From Rhabdophis nuchalis (taxonomy: Eukaryota > Chordata > Lepidosauria > Squamata > Natricidae), in contig CM077647.1 in NCBI GenBank assembly GCA_039707465.1, positions 46,251,110 to 46,315,109 of the forward strand: DNA of 64,000 bases, read 5' to 3'. Positions 1-11,949 of this stretch are shown here, piece by piece. Below the pieces are notes generated by a model that saw only the letters and a list, made by a program, of their open reading frames with translations, made no database searches and was not told the origin of the DNA. Within the stretch, counting starts at the first letter, position 1; every line of letters begins with the position of its first letter. A program made the position numbers and the translations under genes.

Positions 1-1030
1 AAATATCCCTTTGATAAATGAATAAATAATTAAGTAAATTATGGACAGAAGGATAAGGCGGCACATACAAAATTATCCCCTAAGCCCAATAAAAGTTTGA
101 ATTCTGTTTTGCTTTGATGATATTTTGTGTGAAGTCCCCCTCCCCCGTGGCTGCTTTATAAAGCAACACTTTCTTCTAAAGAACAAAACAAGGCTGCTGC
201 ATTACTTCATTTAGAGCCCTTCTAACATCCCTTTTCCTATTTAAGGTAAATAGAATCGCCCTCTATGGCACAGGCGGCCTCATGGTGGGAAATTATATCT
301 GTATCATATTGTAATTTATAGATTGCCCAAAAAAATTAGTTTTTCCGTAGTAACACATTTCCAAAGATGGTGGTTTTTTTCCTCATAGTCTACTTGATCT
401 TTTTCTTCACTTTTCTTTCTAATAACATACTTTGAAATAGAGTGACTAGAATTTACCTAATCATCTTTGACTTTAATAGGATTATGATACTTGCGTGTTT
501 ATTTCCTTCTGGGAAATCCCTGAAGTTTGCATTTTTCACAGCTGTTATTATGAATATGACCAGCCAGTAAGCAATGAATTGTTTTGGGCAGCCTCTCTCT
601 GTATCATATACCTCTATACCTTGTCCATTTATTCATTATTTTATTTTATGTTATATGGGGTTGGCAGGCATTAAATGTCCCTGTGTATGAGACTGTCTTA
701 TTTCTCATATGGGGGTGTATCTATTACTCATTTTTTCCTTCATGAACACAATATCCTGACATTTATAAAGCATGTAATGAAATCATTGGCCATCTTCCTT
801 TCTTTGCTTCCAATTTTCTATCCAGGACACCTGTCATGTTCAAATATTTTTGGCTAATGATAAAAATCATAGGAATTGAAGTCCAAGAAGATCTAGTGAG
901 CTAAAATCCCCATTGCATCCTACTTTGCAAGCACCTGCAAATTCCATCTGCAATATAATTATATGAATGGCTAATCAGGAGTAAGCTCTAGTTGTATGTC
1001 CAAAGGGAATTATTCCTTAGGGTGTATAAT
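1..1030. other. AT-rich non-coding DNA
   Basis: No gene, RNA or classifiable repeat seen. Short ORFs have no recognisable domains. Confidence 0.6.
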
Positions 1031-1150
1031 GAGACAGCCATTTAGTGGTTAAGGCACCAGGCTAGAAAGTGGAGACCATGAGTTCTAGTCCTGTTTTCGA
1101 TACAAAATAATATTGAGCTAGTTATCCTCAGTCAACCTCATGAACCTGGC
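1031..1150 (+). mobile_element. tRNA-derived SINE (head)
   Basis: 'agtggttaaggcaccaggct' and 'gagttctagtcc' are the A- and B-box parts of a squamate SINE head, followed by a decayed body and then a GT microsatellite. Confidence 0.7.
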
Positions 1151-1182
1151 AATGTGTTCAGGCATTTGCCAGGAGTCAATAC

Positions 1183-1184
<2 letters not shown>

Positions 1185-1228
<44 letters not shown>
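1185..1228 (+). repeat. (GT)n microsatellite
   Basis: 22 uninterrupted GT units. Confidence 0.97.
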
Positions 1229-1230
<2 letters not shown>

Positions 1231-2585
1231 ATGTACATACATGTGCATGGATGTGTGCATACATGAGCATACACAGAAACACACAGATACAGGTAGACAA
1301 AGATACACCCAAGTACAGCCCTAGATACTGTTAGTGTCCCAGTAAACTATCTGAAGACAAAATGAACATTCTTTTCTCTCATTGGTGTTACAACTAATGA
1401 ACAATTTATCTCAGGCTCTCAGAATTTCAAAAATATATACAAATATATACAAAAATATATACAAAAATGCTATTCAAAACTTCTCCCCCCCCCCAATCTC
1501 TCCTCCCTCTAAATATCTGCATAACTGCTTCTCAAAGCAAACTAAGCAATATACTTTAGGCAGTGTAAAACCATTTGAAACTATTGGCTGAAAGAAATCC
1601 TGTCTCAGTGACATGCATTGAGCTTAAGCTATCCAGCAAGACTGTTAGGAGAATAAAATAATATCAGACATATTAGTATGACTGCCACTTCCAATTACAA
1701 GTCTTTCTCTGCTGTTTCTCTGAGCAGATCAATACTGCAGAGCAACTAAAAGGCTATTGTTGATTTTGCTGTGCAAATTGAAATATTATTTTGGAGAAGA
1801 AAAAAATACTTAGCCTGGATACCATGGATTCAGGAAAGTTGGGCCCTTGTTCCTCCTGGAAGATCAAGTAATTTCTTTTTTCCCCAATTTTAATTTTATT
1901 TCATTTTAAAATGCAGAGCATTGATTAAAAAACCCAAATTCATTGAAAATAGAAATGAAACAATATTTATCCATTTAAAAATAGAAATAAAAGAAAAGGA
2001 TACTAAAATCTCAAAAAAAGATTAAAAAATCTGTGTTACATATTACATTTGTCAATAATCATTAATTTACAAAACCATTTAGTACTATAATGTAATCAGT
2101 CTCAAATATTATTGTACAATATTCTAAGGTGTCTGCCAACATAGTACATATTGCTTCATTCTTCTATTGCTTAGTAGAAAATATTGCTTTTATATTTGGA
2201 TTATAGATGGATATGGCTTATAGATGCATACATCACACATTTCCAAAAGCCATAATAATATCCTAGTTCTAATTTTTCAGTATTTTAGCAATTCCCCCAT
2301 GCTCATTATAATTGTAATAAGCAGTCAGGTGAAGGTATCATTAACTATGACTTTACTTCGGGTGGGAAAAACTGGGAGCTTTCAAATTCAGGTTTTCCCC
2401 AGATGTGCCAATGTGACATGTCTAATAAATTCAAGCTTTAAGGAAAATGCCTGCCTCGGAGTTTTGATTCTCTTGCGGGTGTTACTTGGAACCCTGACAT
2501 TTAACAAATTTAAGATTTTCTCATAAAACCTCTTATATACATTAAAATATCATTCCAAAAGGATAATCAGGTTATCATATTGACT
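1229..2585. other. AT-rich non-coding DNA
   Basis: Nothing coding. A short 'aaatatatac' tandem run is at about 1430-1467. Confidence 0.6.
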
Positions 2586-2722
2586 CAGTGGTGGGATTCA
2601 GCCAATTCGTACCACTTTGGGACAACTGGTTGTCAACTTTATGAGCAGTTTGGTGAACTAGTTGTTGGAATAAATCATTAGGGCAGAGAACCGATTGTTA
2701 AATTATTTGAATCCCACCACTC
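2586..2722. mobile_element. hAT MITE
   Basis: 14-bp perfect terminal inverted repeats AGTGGTGGGATTCA (2587-2600, 2708-2721). Flanks TATTGACT and TATTGGCT match at 7 of 8 positions, as a hAT target duplication would. Confidence 0.85.
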
Positions 2723-4714
2723 TATTGGCTATATTATATTATATCAATACATCTTCATAATTTTTTATACATCCAACAAAGGGAGTCTGATATCTCCTCT
2801 TTCAAATACATTCATTGAGGGACAAATACACTCAAATATGTTGAAACCATTAGAACATTTTAAGAATTTGAAGTTATTTATGGGGCATTATCAGAGATAC
2901 TGGATCTTTAGTCCATGTTTGGAATGCCCCAAAATATCACTTTTCAATCTGTTACAGTTCAACCTTGAGCTGTTGTGGATGTGGGGAAGTACTGTTTGAG
3001 AAACACAAATCAAAGTTCTCTGGAAAGCTGAAATGATCTGAATATTGGTCATTCCTTCAAAATGAATTTCAGAGAATCCAATGGATTTTGCTTTTAACTC
3101 AAGGATTTTTGTAGTAGTACATGTAACTGGAAATAAATACCACTAGGATCATTGGGATTTCTTTCCAGACTCATTCTAGAACTGCTCTGTCTGGCTTCAC
3201 TTTACTAAAAGTTTACTTTTGATCATAGGTGATGCTATTATGTTTGCCAATGTGAAGAAGTGACACAGTTCTGTTCAACAAGGGTCATTATTTCATACCT
3301 CATCTAGCACTTCCTGGAGTTGGAAGATTTTTGAGCAAAGAACCGTTGGATATCTGGAAAATGAGGTAAAGTGAAGTACAGTAACTCACTGACTTCCTTT
3401 CACCTCTAGAAGTGGGTGGAGGATAAATGGCTTGCTGGATATGCTTCATTGGAGTGATTCTTTCAAGTCACCTTGTCATGTCTTAAGACTATAATGAGCA
3501 GGCTCCATTACAATTGTAAATTGAAGACTACCTATAATCAGGAACTCAAATTAGATTTAAGTCCTTGAGACAGGAACTCTAATCATCCTAACCCAAACAC
3601 TGAGGCAGATTTTAACTGCCTTTCTAAAAGCCTTCAGGGTAAAGGCCAGTGGTATGTAAGTATGTGTTTTGTTGAAGAAGGAAGGAATAAATAAGTCTTT
3701 CATAGTAGAAAGAGGGAATCCATAGTAGAAAGAGGGAATAAAGTCCTTCAGTCAACCCTTTAGGCCCTTTTGGTCCACCAGGCTGTTAATGAATTTAGGA
3801 CTTTTCCAGAGCAATAAGTGTGCACCAAATACCCTTTTTACTAATCTTTTTTAAAAAGTCATCTGGATTGTTCTCAGCAAAGCCATAAAATGAAAAGTAG
3901 CTTTGTAAAATTGCATTTCAAGGTGTTTCGTGGGCTTCAACCATAAAATGAGGTAATAACCAGTTGTGGCTATGAAACAGTGAATTTGACCTTGGTCAAT
4001 TTGACCTAGGCTGTAATTTTCTTAATTAATTTCCAAGGCTACATCCAGCTAAGTCTTGAGAGTAAACCTTAAGAATGAAATTGTTTGCTGAAGCAGGACA
4101 CCTTATGCATGGCAGCTGAATTAAAGCACCACCAAATGGCATTCTCTTTATTTGTCATTTTGATGGTATGGGTAGTTATACAAGATTGAGTTGTATACCC
4201 TGAAGTATCTAAATGGATTATTTAATGACAAAGGAATCATCCTAAAATGTTAACAATGCAGATGTAACAAAAAAAAGGAAACATACTTTCAGAAATATTG
4301 AGTCATTAGAATGAGCTATAGAGTTCAATTCTGTGCATGTTTATTCAGAATAGATTACTCACATCGATGGGAAATATTGAATTTACAATCCTATGTCTTT
4401 ATCTTTCTAATATTATTTTTTTCCCTAATACTCAAGTTAGTTGAGAAAAAGGCCAGATGCATGCATTCATATAAACTTTTTTAAAACTTGACTTAACTAC
4501 CATAGAGTGCTGGTACTGTTATGGTATTTTGAGGATAACCCAAAATCTAATAACCTGGTTACTGGTAGATATTACCCATCATATTTTAATTGTGCACTCT
4601 ACATTGGTCATCAGTGGGTTTCTGGAGTTAATTGGTGCTATTTTTAACCTATAAAGTCATATATGGATTGGTATTTAGGTACTGCTAAGATTCGCTTTAC
4701 CTACAAGAATTGCA
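2723..4714. other. AT-rich non-coding DNA
   Basis: Apart from the duplication at 3701-3740 I see no feature. Confidence 0.6.
3701..3740 (+). repeat. 20-bp tandem duplication
   Basis: 'catagtagaaagagggaat' repeated directly, 19 of 20 identical. Confidence 0.93.
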
Positions 4715-4984
4715 CAGGTGGGTTTTCCCAGTTCAGCCCGAACCTGTAGTGGAATATAGGCCTGGGTCGCAGAACTGGCAGTGATCCAATCCTGCCATGC
4801 ACCTGAACTGGTTCCCTTGCTACTGCTGGGCTACTGCCATTTTGGTTTTTAGTGACTGCACGTGCACAGTTCACTGTAAATTGTTCTGCACATGCGCGAA
4901 GAACAATTTACATTGAACAGCGTGTGCATTCACATTGTACGGAGGTTGTGAACCGGTAGTAAAACTGGCAGCAACACACCCCTG
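4715..4984. mobile_element. hAT-like MITE with internal hairpin
   Basis: Ends 'caggtgggtt' and 'cacccctg'. Internal words 'gcctgggtcgc', 'gcagtga' and 'catgcgc' are shared with the 44.2-kb element. An inverted repeat spans 4865-4928 (arms around 'gtaaattgttct'). No clear target duplication. Confidence 0.65.
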
Positions 4985-5637
4985 CACAATTCCATGTATC
5001 CTTCTCAGAAGTATTAGGTCATATTTTATTTTGGTAAAATGAGGAGAAATGAAGGCCAAGAAGTACTATTTATAATATTTTGTCCTTTAGAAGTAAAGCT
5101 ATACCTTCTAATATTACAGGTTACAAAAATAGAGCCTTTTTCAAGGAACATTTGGCTGAATAATTTCTTATCTCCCCTGAATTTATTTTAATTTGAATAA
5201 TTGTATTATTTTGTTTATATTATTTTATTATGATTTGTTTTATTTATTTTTCATTACCATTATAAGTATAAGTATAATTTATATTGTATTATTCTGTTGG
5301 ACTTCGTATTTGCTGTTTTGTTTGTATTGACTGTGGATGGTTTTTGTTAATTGTTTTGTAAACCATTGTATTTTGATTCAGAAGCAAAGTAAAACAGACA
5401 AATAGACAAAGTATTTCCAAGCATACCAATAGTCCAGAGAGATTAAATTCAAACTGTAGTCAAACAAGTGACCATAAAGATATGAAGTTGAGGATTCAAA
5501 TGGCAAAGAATTGGCAAAGATTTTAGCACTATAATTATGGGAATTTTAATTATATCTTTTGGTTACTTGTTCCAGCTTCTGCCAACCTAGAAGCTTGAAA
5601 GCATGTAAAAATGCAAGTAGAAAAATAGAGAACACCT
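4985..5637. other. AT-rich non-coding DNA
   Basis: Very T/A-rich between 5170 and 5360; nothing identifiable. Confidence 0.6.
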
Positions 5638-5815
5638 TTGGTGGGAAGATAACAACGTTCTGTGCGCCTTCAGTATTTAGTCATGCACCACATGACCACA
5701 GTCTTCAGACACCACTGGCTCTTTGGCTTTGAAATGTAGATGAACATCGCCCCCTAGAGTTGGGAGCAACTAGCATATATGTGAGAGGGGAACCTTTACC
5801 TTTTCCTTAGTTATG
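5638..5815 (+). mobile_element. SINE with RTE/BovB-type 3' end
   Basis: 'gaacatcgccccctagagtt' and 'aggggaacctttacctttt' are the recognisable 3' part of a squamate SINE whose tail derives from an RTE LINE. Confidence 0.72.
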
Positions 5816-7609
5816 TCTTTTAGATATTTTGTAGGTAAATAGGCCTTGACTGAATTGTTCTATTTAGATAAGATTTTTTTTTCAAACACACAAAGCAGAT
5901 CCAAAGTACTTATTTATGATAAATTGCAGAATTCATAAATCAAACCTGTATGCATGTATGAATTAAAGTGCATTTGATACTTTTCCAGAAATCATATCTA
6001 TGCTACTTCATCCCATGTAAATACGATTCTACAGAATTAATACTCTTTTTTGCCTCTTCAGGCTGTTCATTGAGGGAAAATTTATCTTTATATATACAAA
6101 AATCCTAAATTCTAAAAAAACCTGTTTGAGAAGCCCATTACAAACAGAAGTGTAATGTAACTTTCCATAAAGAACTGCTGCTTTCTCTTGTCTCCCTCTG
6201 TATTTAACTATCTATATACATTTTAGTAGAAACCAACCAGTATATAGTAATTATATGCGAATGTATTCATTAAAAAAAAAAATCAGGTGTGATTTCCTTT
6301 GGCAAATAGAAAAATGAGCTTTTAAAACTACATTAGCGTCACTACATTAGAAACATCAGACAATTTTGGTGGCATGAAAGAAAATATGCTGTATTACTAA
6401 TGGCCACAAGAGGACACAATTTCCCAGAGAACTCTTTTTTAATTAATTATTTTTTAAAGGAAGACCTCAGTAAGGCTATCAGTTTGGTAAATCATTATTT
6501 TCTCAACCTAACACTTTGGTAAAAACATGTCTGAACCACTGTTTTCTCTCTCTTGGATCAGCCTGGCTCAAAGGATTCTTTAAGCCTCCATGGAGTTATT
6601 TGGAATTTAAAATAGTATTTCTAGAAATTGAGTATATTAATATGCTCACCTGAATTTCAACAAAACTGTTCAAATAACAAGTTTTTGTTCATTATAGCAT
6701 CCAAAGCAGGTATGGAAATTCTGTCATATCATTTTAAATTCTATCATATATGGATTTACAAAGATTATTATTCTGATTAGTTAATAAAAAGGTGAGCAGG
6801 CACAAGAGTGCAGGATCCAATCTGAGTTGGCCACTGGAACTGTGCTTTCGGGCTTGTACTGCAGCCCATTCTCAGGGAACACTTCTCTACAGAGTGTGGC
6901 TCTAGCACAAATCTGAAAGCTAGGAAGATTAAACCTCTGACCTCAGTGTCCGACCCAGGTTGGATCCATTATCTGAGACACATATATTCAACTTCATTCA
7001 TGAGGCATAAGAATAGATAAAAGCCAGTCTCAAGTAAGGGTATAATACTTACAAGCACATGTATGCTACTTAAATGTTTACAGAGAATCTGCACACATAC
7101 ACAGAAAAGGCGAGGGGGATGGTGGTTTTGATCACACAACCATTACCGCCATTTTCATTTCTTGAGATGTCCCTTGCAGACACTGCTGGATTTCTGTGCC
7201 TCATTCCCAAAGTGTTTTAGAATTTCTTTCAGGGTTTGTTTTTAAGATGACTAAAGTATTGACTTACAGAAGAGAAAGATATTGGGTTGTACCTACGTGC
7301 TTTCATTGCTTTTTTCCATTATTCTGTAGAATAACAGACAGAATAGGGATAATGTGTTTTCTCAAGTAACACATAAAGAGGCTTCTGTGCTCAGCAATAG
7401 AATATCTCTATTGAAAGATCTTTCTTTGAGAAAAATCGACCTGGTTCCTTCCTTGCAATAATTGGAAGAATCCAATACTTGAAAATGCAATCATTATTTG
7501 GAAAGGACATTGTGATCAGGTACTTACTTACTTATTCTTATTTTCTGATGCGCATCTTGGTTAAAAATTATTGCTGTGATATGGATATCTGTATGAATTA
7601 TATAAGCCA
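5816..7609. other. AT-rich non-coding DNA
   Basis: Nothing coding; the only odd patch is the possible repeat at 6785-6990. Confidence 0.6.
6785..6990. repeat. Possible old interspersed repeat
   Basis: A locally GC-richer island ('gcaggatccaatctgagttg', 'gcagcccattctcagggaac') within AT-rich DNA. It has no ORF, and I cannot assign a family. Confidence 0.25.
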
Positions 7610-7721
7610 ATGTTTCTCAACCTTGGCAATTATTGCTCTGTGGACTTCAACTCCCAGCAAGTCTGGTTAAGGAATACTGGGAGTTCCATCTGGAAGTGGC
7701 CAAAGTTAAGAAACACTGATA
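7610..7721. mobile_element. hAT MITE ('ttctcaacctt' family)
   Basis: Starts 'caatgtttctcaaccttggc', carries 'ggacttcaactcccag', and ends 'agttaagaaacactg', the reverse of the start. This is a very common squamate repeat. Confidence 0.8.
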
Positions 7722-7841
7722 TAAAAAATAAATGAGTATTAACAGCATACAGGTAGATTGTCCAGGTGCTACTGGATGGGTGTGAAAGAATGACTAAGCA
7801 TTGAGATGAGCCTATGAAGGGCTAAGTAAGTGATCAATAGT

Positions 7842-8185
7842 CAATTTCAATTTCAATTTTCAATTTATTTCGATTTGTAAACCATCGAGATGGACTCAGG
7901 ATGGTGCACAGGAAAATAAAAACCAATAAATGGATAACAACAATTACAATAAGTTAAAAAGAAATTAAATTACAAGCCTGTGCTAAAATTCCCATTAAAA
8001 TCTATCAACGATTTTCTAATTTGGCTGGAGCTCTGTCGTACCAAGGTCTGAATTCTAAGCTAGTCCAGCTTGCTGGAAAAAGTATGTCTTGAGTGAGCAG
8101 TGGAAGAGGGGAAGGTCCGTGATAGTGTGAAGTTCGGGGGATAGGTCATTCCAGAAGTTCGGGGGGTAGGTCGTAGTCAAAAGTT
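7842..8185 (-). mobile_element. LINE 3' end (L2/CR1 type)
   Basis: Read on the minus strand, it ends with the family's 3' terminus ('ctgagtcc' type words) and a (GAAATT)n tail visible here as 'caatttcaatttcaatttt'. Words such as 'gtatgtctt', 'ggtccgtgatagtg' and 'ataggtcattccagaa' match 35880-35960. A ~28-bp partial tandem duplication sits at 8117-8165. Confidence 0.75.
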
Positions 8186-9492
8186 GGTGTGAATGAAAAG
8201 GAATAGACATTTGTTTTCCCAATAGTCGCATATGCTCTTAAGGATAAATGGAAATATTTCCATCTAGCTCAGGGCTAAAACCATTCCATCTCCCTCCCTA
8301 TCCCCACCCAGTACAGTCAGGGACCACACAAGCAGATCAGGGTAAACTTATGCAATAAAGATCCATCTCATATTTTTGTGATGACCATAACTGCTTTTTT
8401 AGATGTGGAATGAATACCTTTATCACATCAGCTCACCCATTTTCTAAACTTATACTTCCCTTTTAAGTAGTTTGAAGTTAAACATCCTTTCGATCATTGC
8501 ATCTATGAGATTTGATCGTCTGAGCTTTTTAGGAATGGTGGAATGTACCATAATTGTAGAAAATCCTGTCTTTTTCTGTAGATAGAAAAAAGCCCAAATT
8601 GGAACAATTGGTTTAATAATGATTTGCAGCAGGACTTGAAAATAGTGGAGAATTTCAATTTTTCTCTTCTCTTGTATGTCTCATATAATTTTAAGATATA
8701 CAGTTTATATTTGGCAGTCTCATTCTTTTCTTCTAATCCAAGATATATTCAAGCACATGAAAAGCCATTTTGCATATACTTCTTCACTCTCATTGCTATT
8801 ATTGACATTTTTCCAGGTGTATTATTGCGATTTTCAAGAGTGGCATATGTTTCTATCTTGAGAAGTGTATACCCTGGTGATTGACACCAGGGAAACACAG
8901 AAGAAAATGTGGAAGCAGAGGAAATTATAAATTCAGATAGGAATGACTAGATTCACACAATATGCTAAGCCAAGATCACATTGCTGGGTTACAAATTACA
9001 ATTAGGATCCAGTATCCCATTTTGTAGACCAAGAATGCCACTGTTTTAATAGGTTACATTTAAGGTTAGGGTAGGTTGAATCTGGATCTGCTAGTTAGTC
9101 GCAAGCACAAAGGTAAGGAGTAATCAAGCCAAGTAATGTGTCAGGACAATTGTTTCTTTTCTTTCTTTTTCTTAATAGGATATACATTTTTCAGCTGGGA
9201 TAAGATTCCACCAGAATGTCAACCCTTTGAGGCAGGTCAGGTTGGAAAATAGCCAACTACTGGAATTCTATTATATTTATAAACGTTACAATAATAGAAT
9301 GTTGAAAGTCTATCTGAGTTTCCCACTCCCTCCTCTTACAGAATCAAAGTAGGAAGAGCCTGGGTTTCTTTTTCTTTGCAAGAAAAGTTGAGTATTCCTA
9401 AGCGATTCTTGTATTCTTTCTTCAAGAATATCTCAGACATTGATAAGAAGTAAGAGAAATAAGAATAAAAAATAAGAGACACATTTTGGTTT
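8186..9492. other. AT-rich non-coding DNA
   Basis: Nothing identifiable. An 86-codon frame at 8624-8884 is hydrophobic by base composition only. Confidence 0.6.
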
Positions 9493-9579
9493 AGTGGGTA
9501 AGGCACCAGCTAGAAAGCAGGAAACCATGAGTTCATCTTCAGCTTCCCACCTTATCTATAGAAGCCAACTGGGCAAGTG

Positions 9580-9580
<1 letters not shown>
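9493..9580 (+). mobile_element. SINE head, same family as 1.0 kb
   Basis: 'gggtaaggcaccagctagaa' and 'ccatgagttc', then 'gccaactgggcaag'. The body resumes at about 9875, so the SINE is split. Confidence 0.68.
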
Positions 9581-9582
<2 letters not shown>

Positions 9583-9613
<31 letters not shown>

Positions 9614-9656
9614 TGTATGTATGTATGTATGTATGTATTTATTTATTTATTTATTT
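9583..9656 (+). repeat. (TATG)n then (TATT)n microsatellite
   Basis: About 14 TATG units passing into about five ATTT units. Confidence 0.96.
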
Positions 9657-9870
9657 TTATTTGTTTGTCAAACATGTACAAGGTAACAGGTATAAGTATG
9701 AACATAAACATGAACAAAAAAAGTAGATGCAGATAAATGGGGACAATAAGACAGGGATGGTAGGCACGATGGTGCACTTATGCACGCCCCCTTTAAGAAC
9801 CTCTTAGGAATGGGGTGAGGTCCACAGTAGGCAGTTTAATGGCTATCTTAAACTTAAACTTACTTTGGGA
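9657..9870. mobile_element. Unclassified interspersed repeat
   Basis: 'gtcaaacatgtacaaggtaa', 'gggatggtaggcac', 'gcacttatgcacgccccctt' and 'cctcttaggaatggggtgag' are words I associate with a common snake repeat of unknown class. It sits between the two SINE parts. Confidence 0.5.
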
Positions 9871-9995
9871 CAGTCTGTCTTTCTCTCTCAGGCCAATCCG
9901 CCTCACAGGGTTATTGTTTGGGGGCGGGGTGAATCAGAGGAGGGTATTGTGTTGGATATGTTTGTCAGTTTGAGTTAAAACTAGTAAAGGCAAGA
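9871..9995 (+). mobile_element. SINE body, second part
   Basis: 'ctctctcaggccaatccgcc' and 'cacagggttattgtttgggg' match the middle of the same SINE family as 9493-9580. Confidence 0.6.
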
Positions 9996-10640
9996 TGCAA
10001 ACAAACAAATAAACAAACAAACATATGTCAACTCTTTGATATGGACGAGGTCAGCCATTGTCAGGATTAGAAGAATGCTACTTTATTGTTGCGGAATGAA
10101 AACCAGAATCCAGAAAACATGGCAGAGTTTGTGCCCAATTATACAAAACAGAATCAATTTGAGTATCTGGCTGATTTGAGTATCTTTCACACACTTTAGT
10201 CTTTCCCATGGCTAAGTTGCCTTTTCTTACTCCCTGTATAACTTTATCAAAGTTATTTTTGCATTCCTCTCCAAGCAATGACCTGCTATGGTAAGATACC
10301 AGACAATCAAATCATTCACTTATTCAGATAACTAGACCATATTAGTGTAACAGAAATTAGATGATATTACAAGCTAATGTTTTTTCTTTTCTTGATTACC
10401 TGAAGAGCTGGACCACACATGGCAGCACTGGTGCCAAGGAGAAAGTATTGAAAAAGGCAATATATTGCTTATGACTCTTGATCAAAGCTCACCCTTTTGA
10501 GAATGAATGAACTTTGCTTACAAAGGAGTGGAGCTTCAAACACATTGTTGAAACTACCCTTTTGTTGTTGTTTTTAAAAATCCCCTGAAGATGGTAGTGT
10601 GTAACAAAGTGCTTAAACAAGTTTCCTATTAATATTGTAA
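9996..10640. other. Non-coding DNA
   Basis: A short (CAAA)n stretch is at 9998-10022; otherwise nothing. Confidence 0.6.
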
Positions 10641-10648
10641 CTTTACTC

Positions 10649-10868
10649 CAGGGTTAGTCAACCTTTTTATACCTACCGCCCACTTTTGTATCTCTGTTAG
10701 TAGTACAATTTTCTAACAGCCCATCAGTTCCACAGTGATTTATAAAGTAGGGAGGTCAATTAAATTAAAAAAAGAAAAGTGCTTCAGTACTGGACAAAAC
10801 TCCTACCGCCAACCATGAAAGCTGGAACGCCCACTAGTGGGCGGTAGGGACCAGGTTGACTACCACTG
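10649..10868. mobile_element. hAT MITE
   Basis: Perfect target duplication CTTTACTC (10641-10648, 10869-10876). Termini CAGGGTTAGTCAACCT and, reversed, CAGTGGTAGTCAACCT; 'taccgccca' is mirrored by 'gggcggta' further in. Confidence 0.9.
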
Positions 10869-11425
10869 CTTTACTCACTTATACTGTATATTGGGCCAAA
10901 TGTGTTCCTTGGAACCAGCAGATGTTTTATATAGTTGAAAAACATAATTAATACTGCAGAATACTATGGATCATGATGTAAAGTTCTGCAATTTATACCA
11001 ACAATGCATAGTGGAAATTAATCCCAAATAAACAAGATACACACACTCTCACAGACACAAATGCAGGGACACATTCCAAGTAAATAATAGAAAGGGCTTC
11101 AAATATTTTGGAAAACACCAATTGTAATGTACATTCATTTTATGATTTTCAAGTAAGATTTGTAGCCTATAAAACAAGAATAAAAGAAAACTCTTAATGA
11201 CAGATGAAAGATAGAAAAATAATGTTTACTATTTTTAAATTTCAGATGAAAAAGTCTGTTATAGTATTCATGTTTGCTACACTTATCATTCAGACTCAAC
11301 CACTTATGTTATTTGTCAGGTGAAATGAATTCTCAATTTACACATTTATTCAGCATTTAAAATCCAACTACAAAATGTTCATGTGTGTATTTTTCCTACT
11401 AGTTAGCATAATTCAGTTCTAGCTA

Positions 11426-11627
11426 CAGTAGAACCTCTGGTTATGACCATAATTTGTTCCATAACTTTGGTCAGAACACAATTTCGTTGTAACCCAAACC
11501 TAATTTTGGAAATTTGGCGCTTTCATAAAAAGATGGTGTGGAAGGGGAAATTGGCCCTGAAAAAAAATTGTGAAGTTTTCATTCAGAACCCAATTTGGTC
11601 ATGTGTTTGGGACCAGAGGTTCTCCTG
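11426..11627. mobile_element. Tc1/mariner-type (pogo/Tigger-like) MITE
   Basis: Inverted termini 'cagtagaacctctggt' and 'accagaggttctcctg'. TA precedes the left end; the right TA is degraded. Confidence 0.65.
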
Positions 11628-11843
11628 CATATTAATTATATGCTGCCCTCACTCTTGTTCTTGGCTAACCAAACTAATTGCCCCATTGCTTTTTATGCTC
11701 CTTTGAAATGAAGAGACAGAGAAAGCAGTATTTTGAAGATGTCACTGACTAATGGGCAGTGATGTTTATTTCCCCTCCCCTCCCTTAAGAAACAACTATA
11801 ACCCTTAGAGATCTACCAATAGCAGATCAAGATTGGCCAAAAC

Positions 11844-11949
11844 CAGTATTTCTCAAATTTAATAATTTTAGGATATATGGACTTCAACTCCCAGAATTCC
11901 CCAATTAGACATCCACAGATCTTAAAGTTAATGAAGTTGGGGAACATTG
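11844..11949. mobile_element. hAT MITE, same family as 7.6 kb
   Basis: 'cagtatttctcaaattt' to 'gttggggaacattg', with 'ggacttcaactcccagaatt' inside. Confidence 0.75.

Noticed and set aside
4707..4992. Target duplication for the 4.7-kb MITE
   Set aside because: The flanking 8-mers (GAATTGCA and CACAATTC) do not match.
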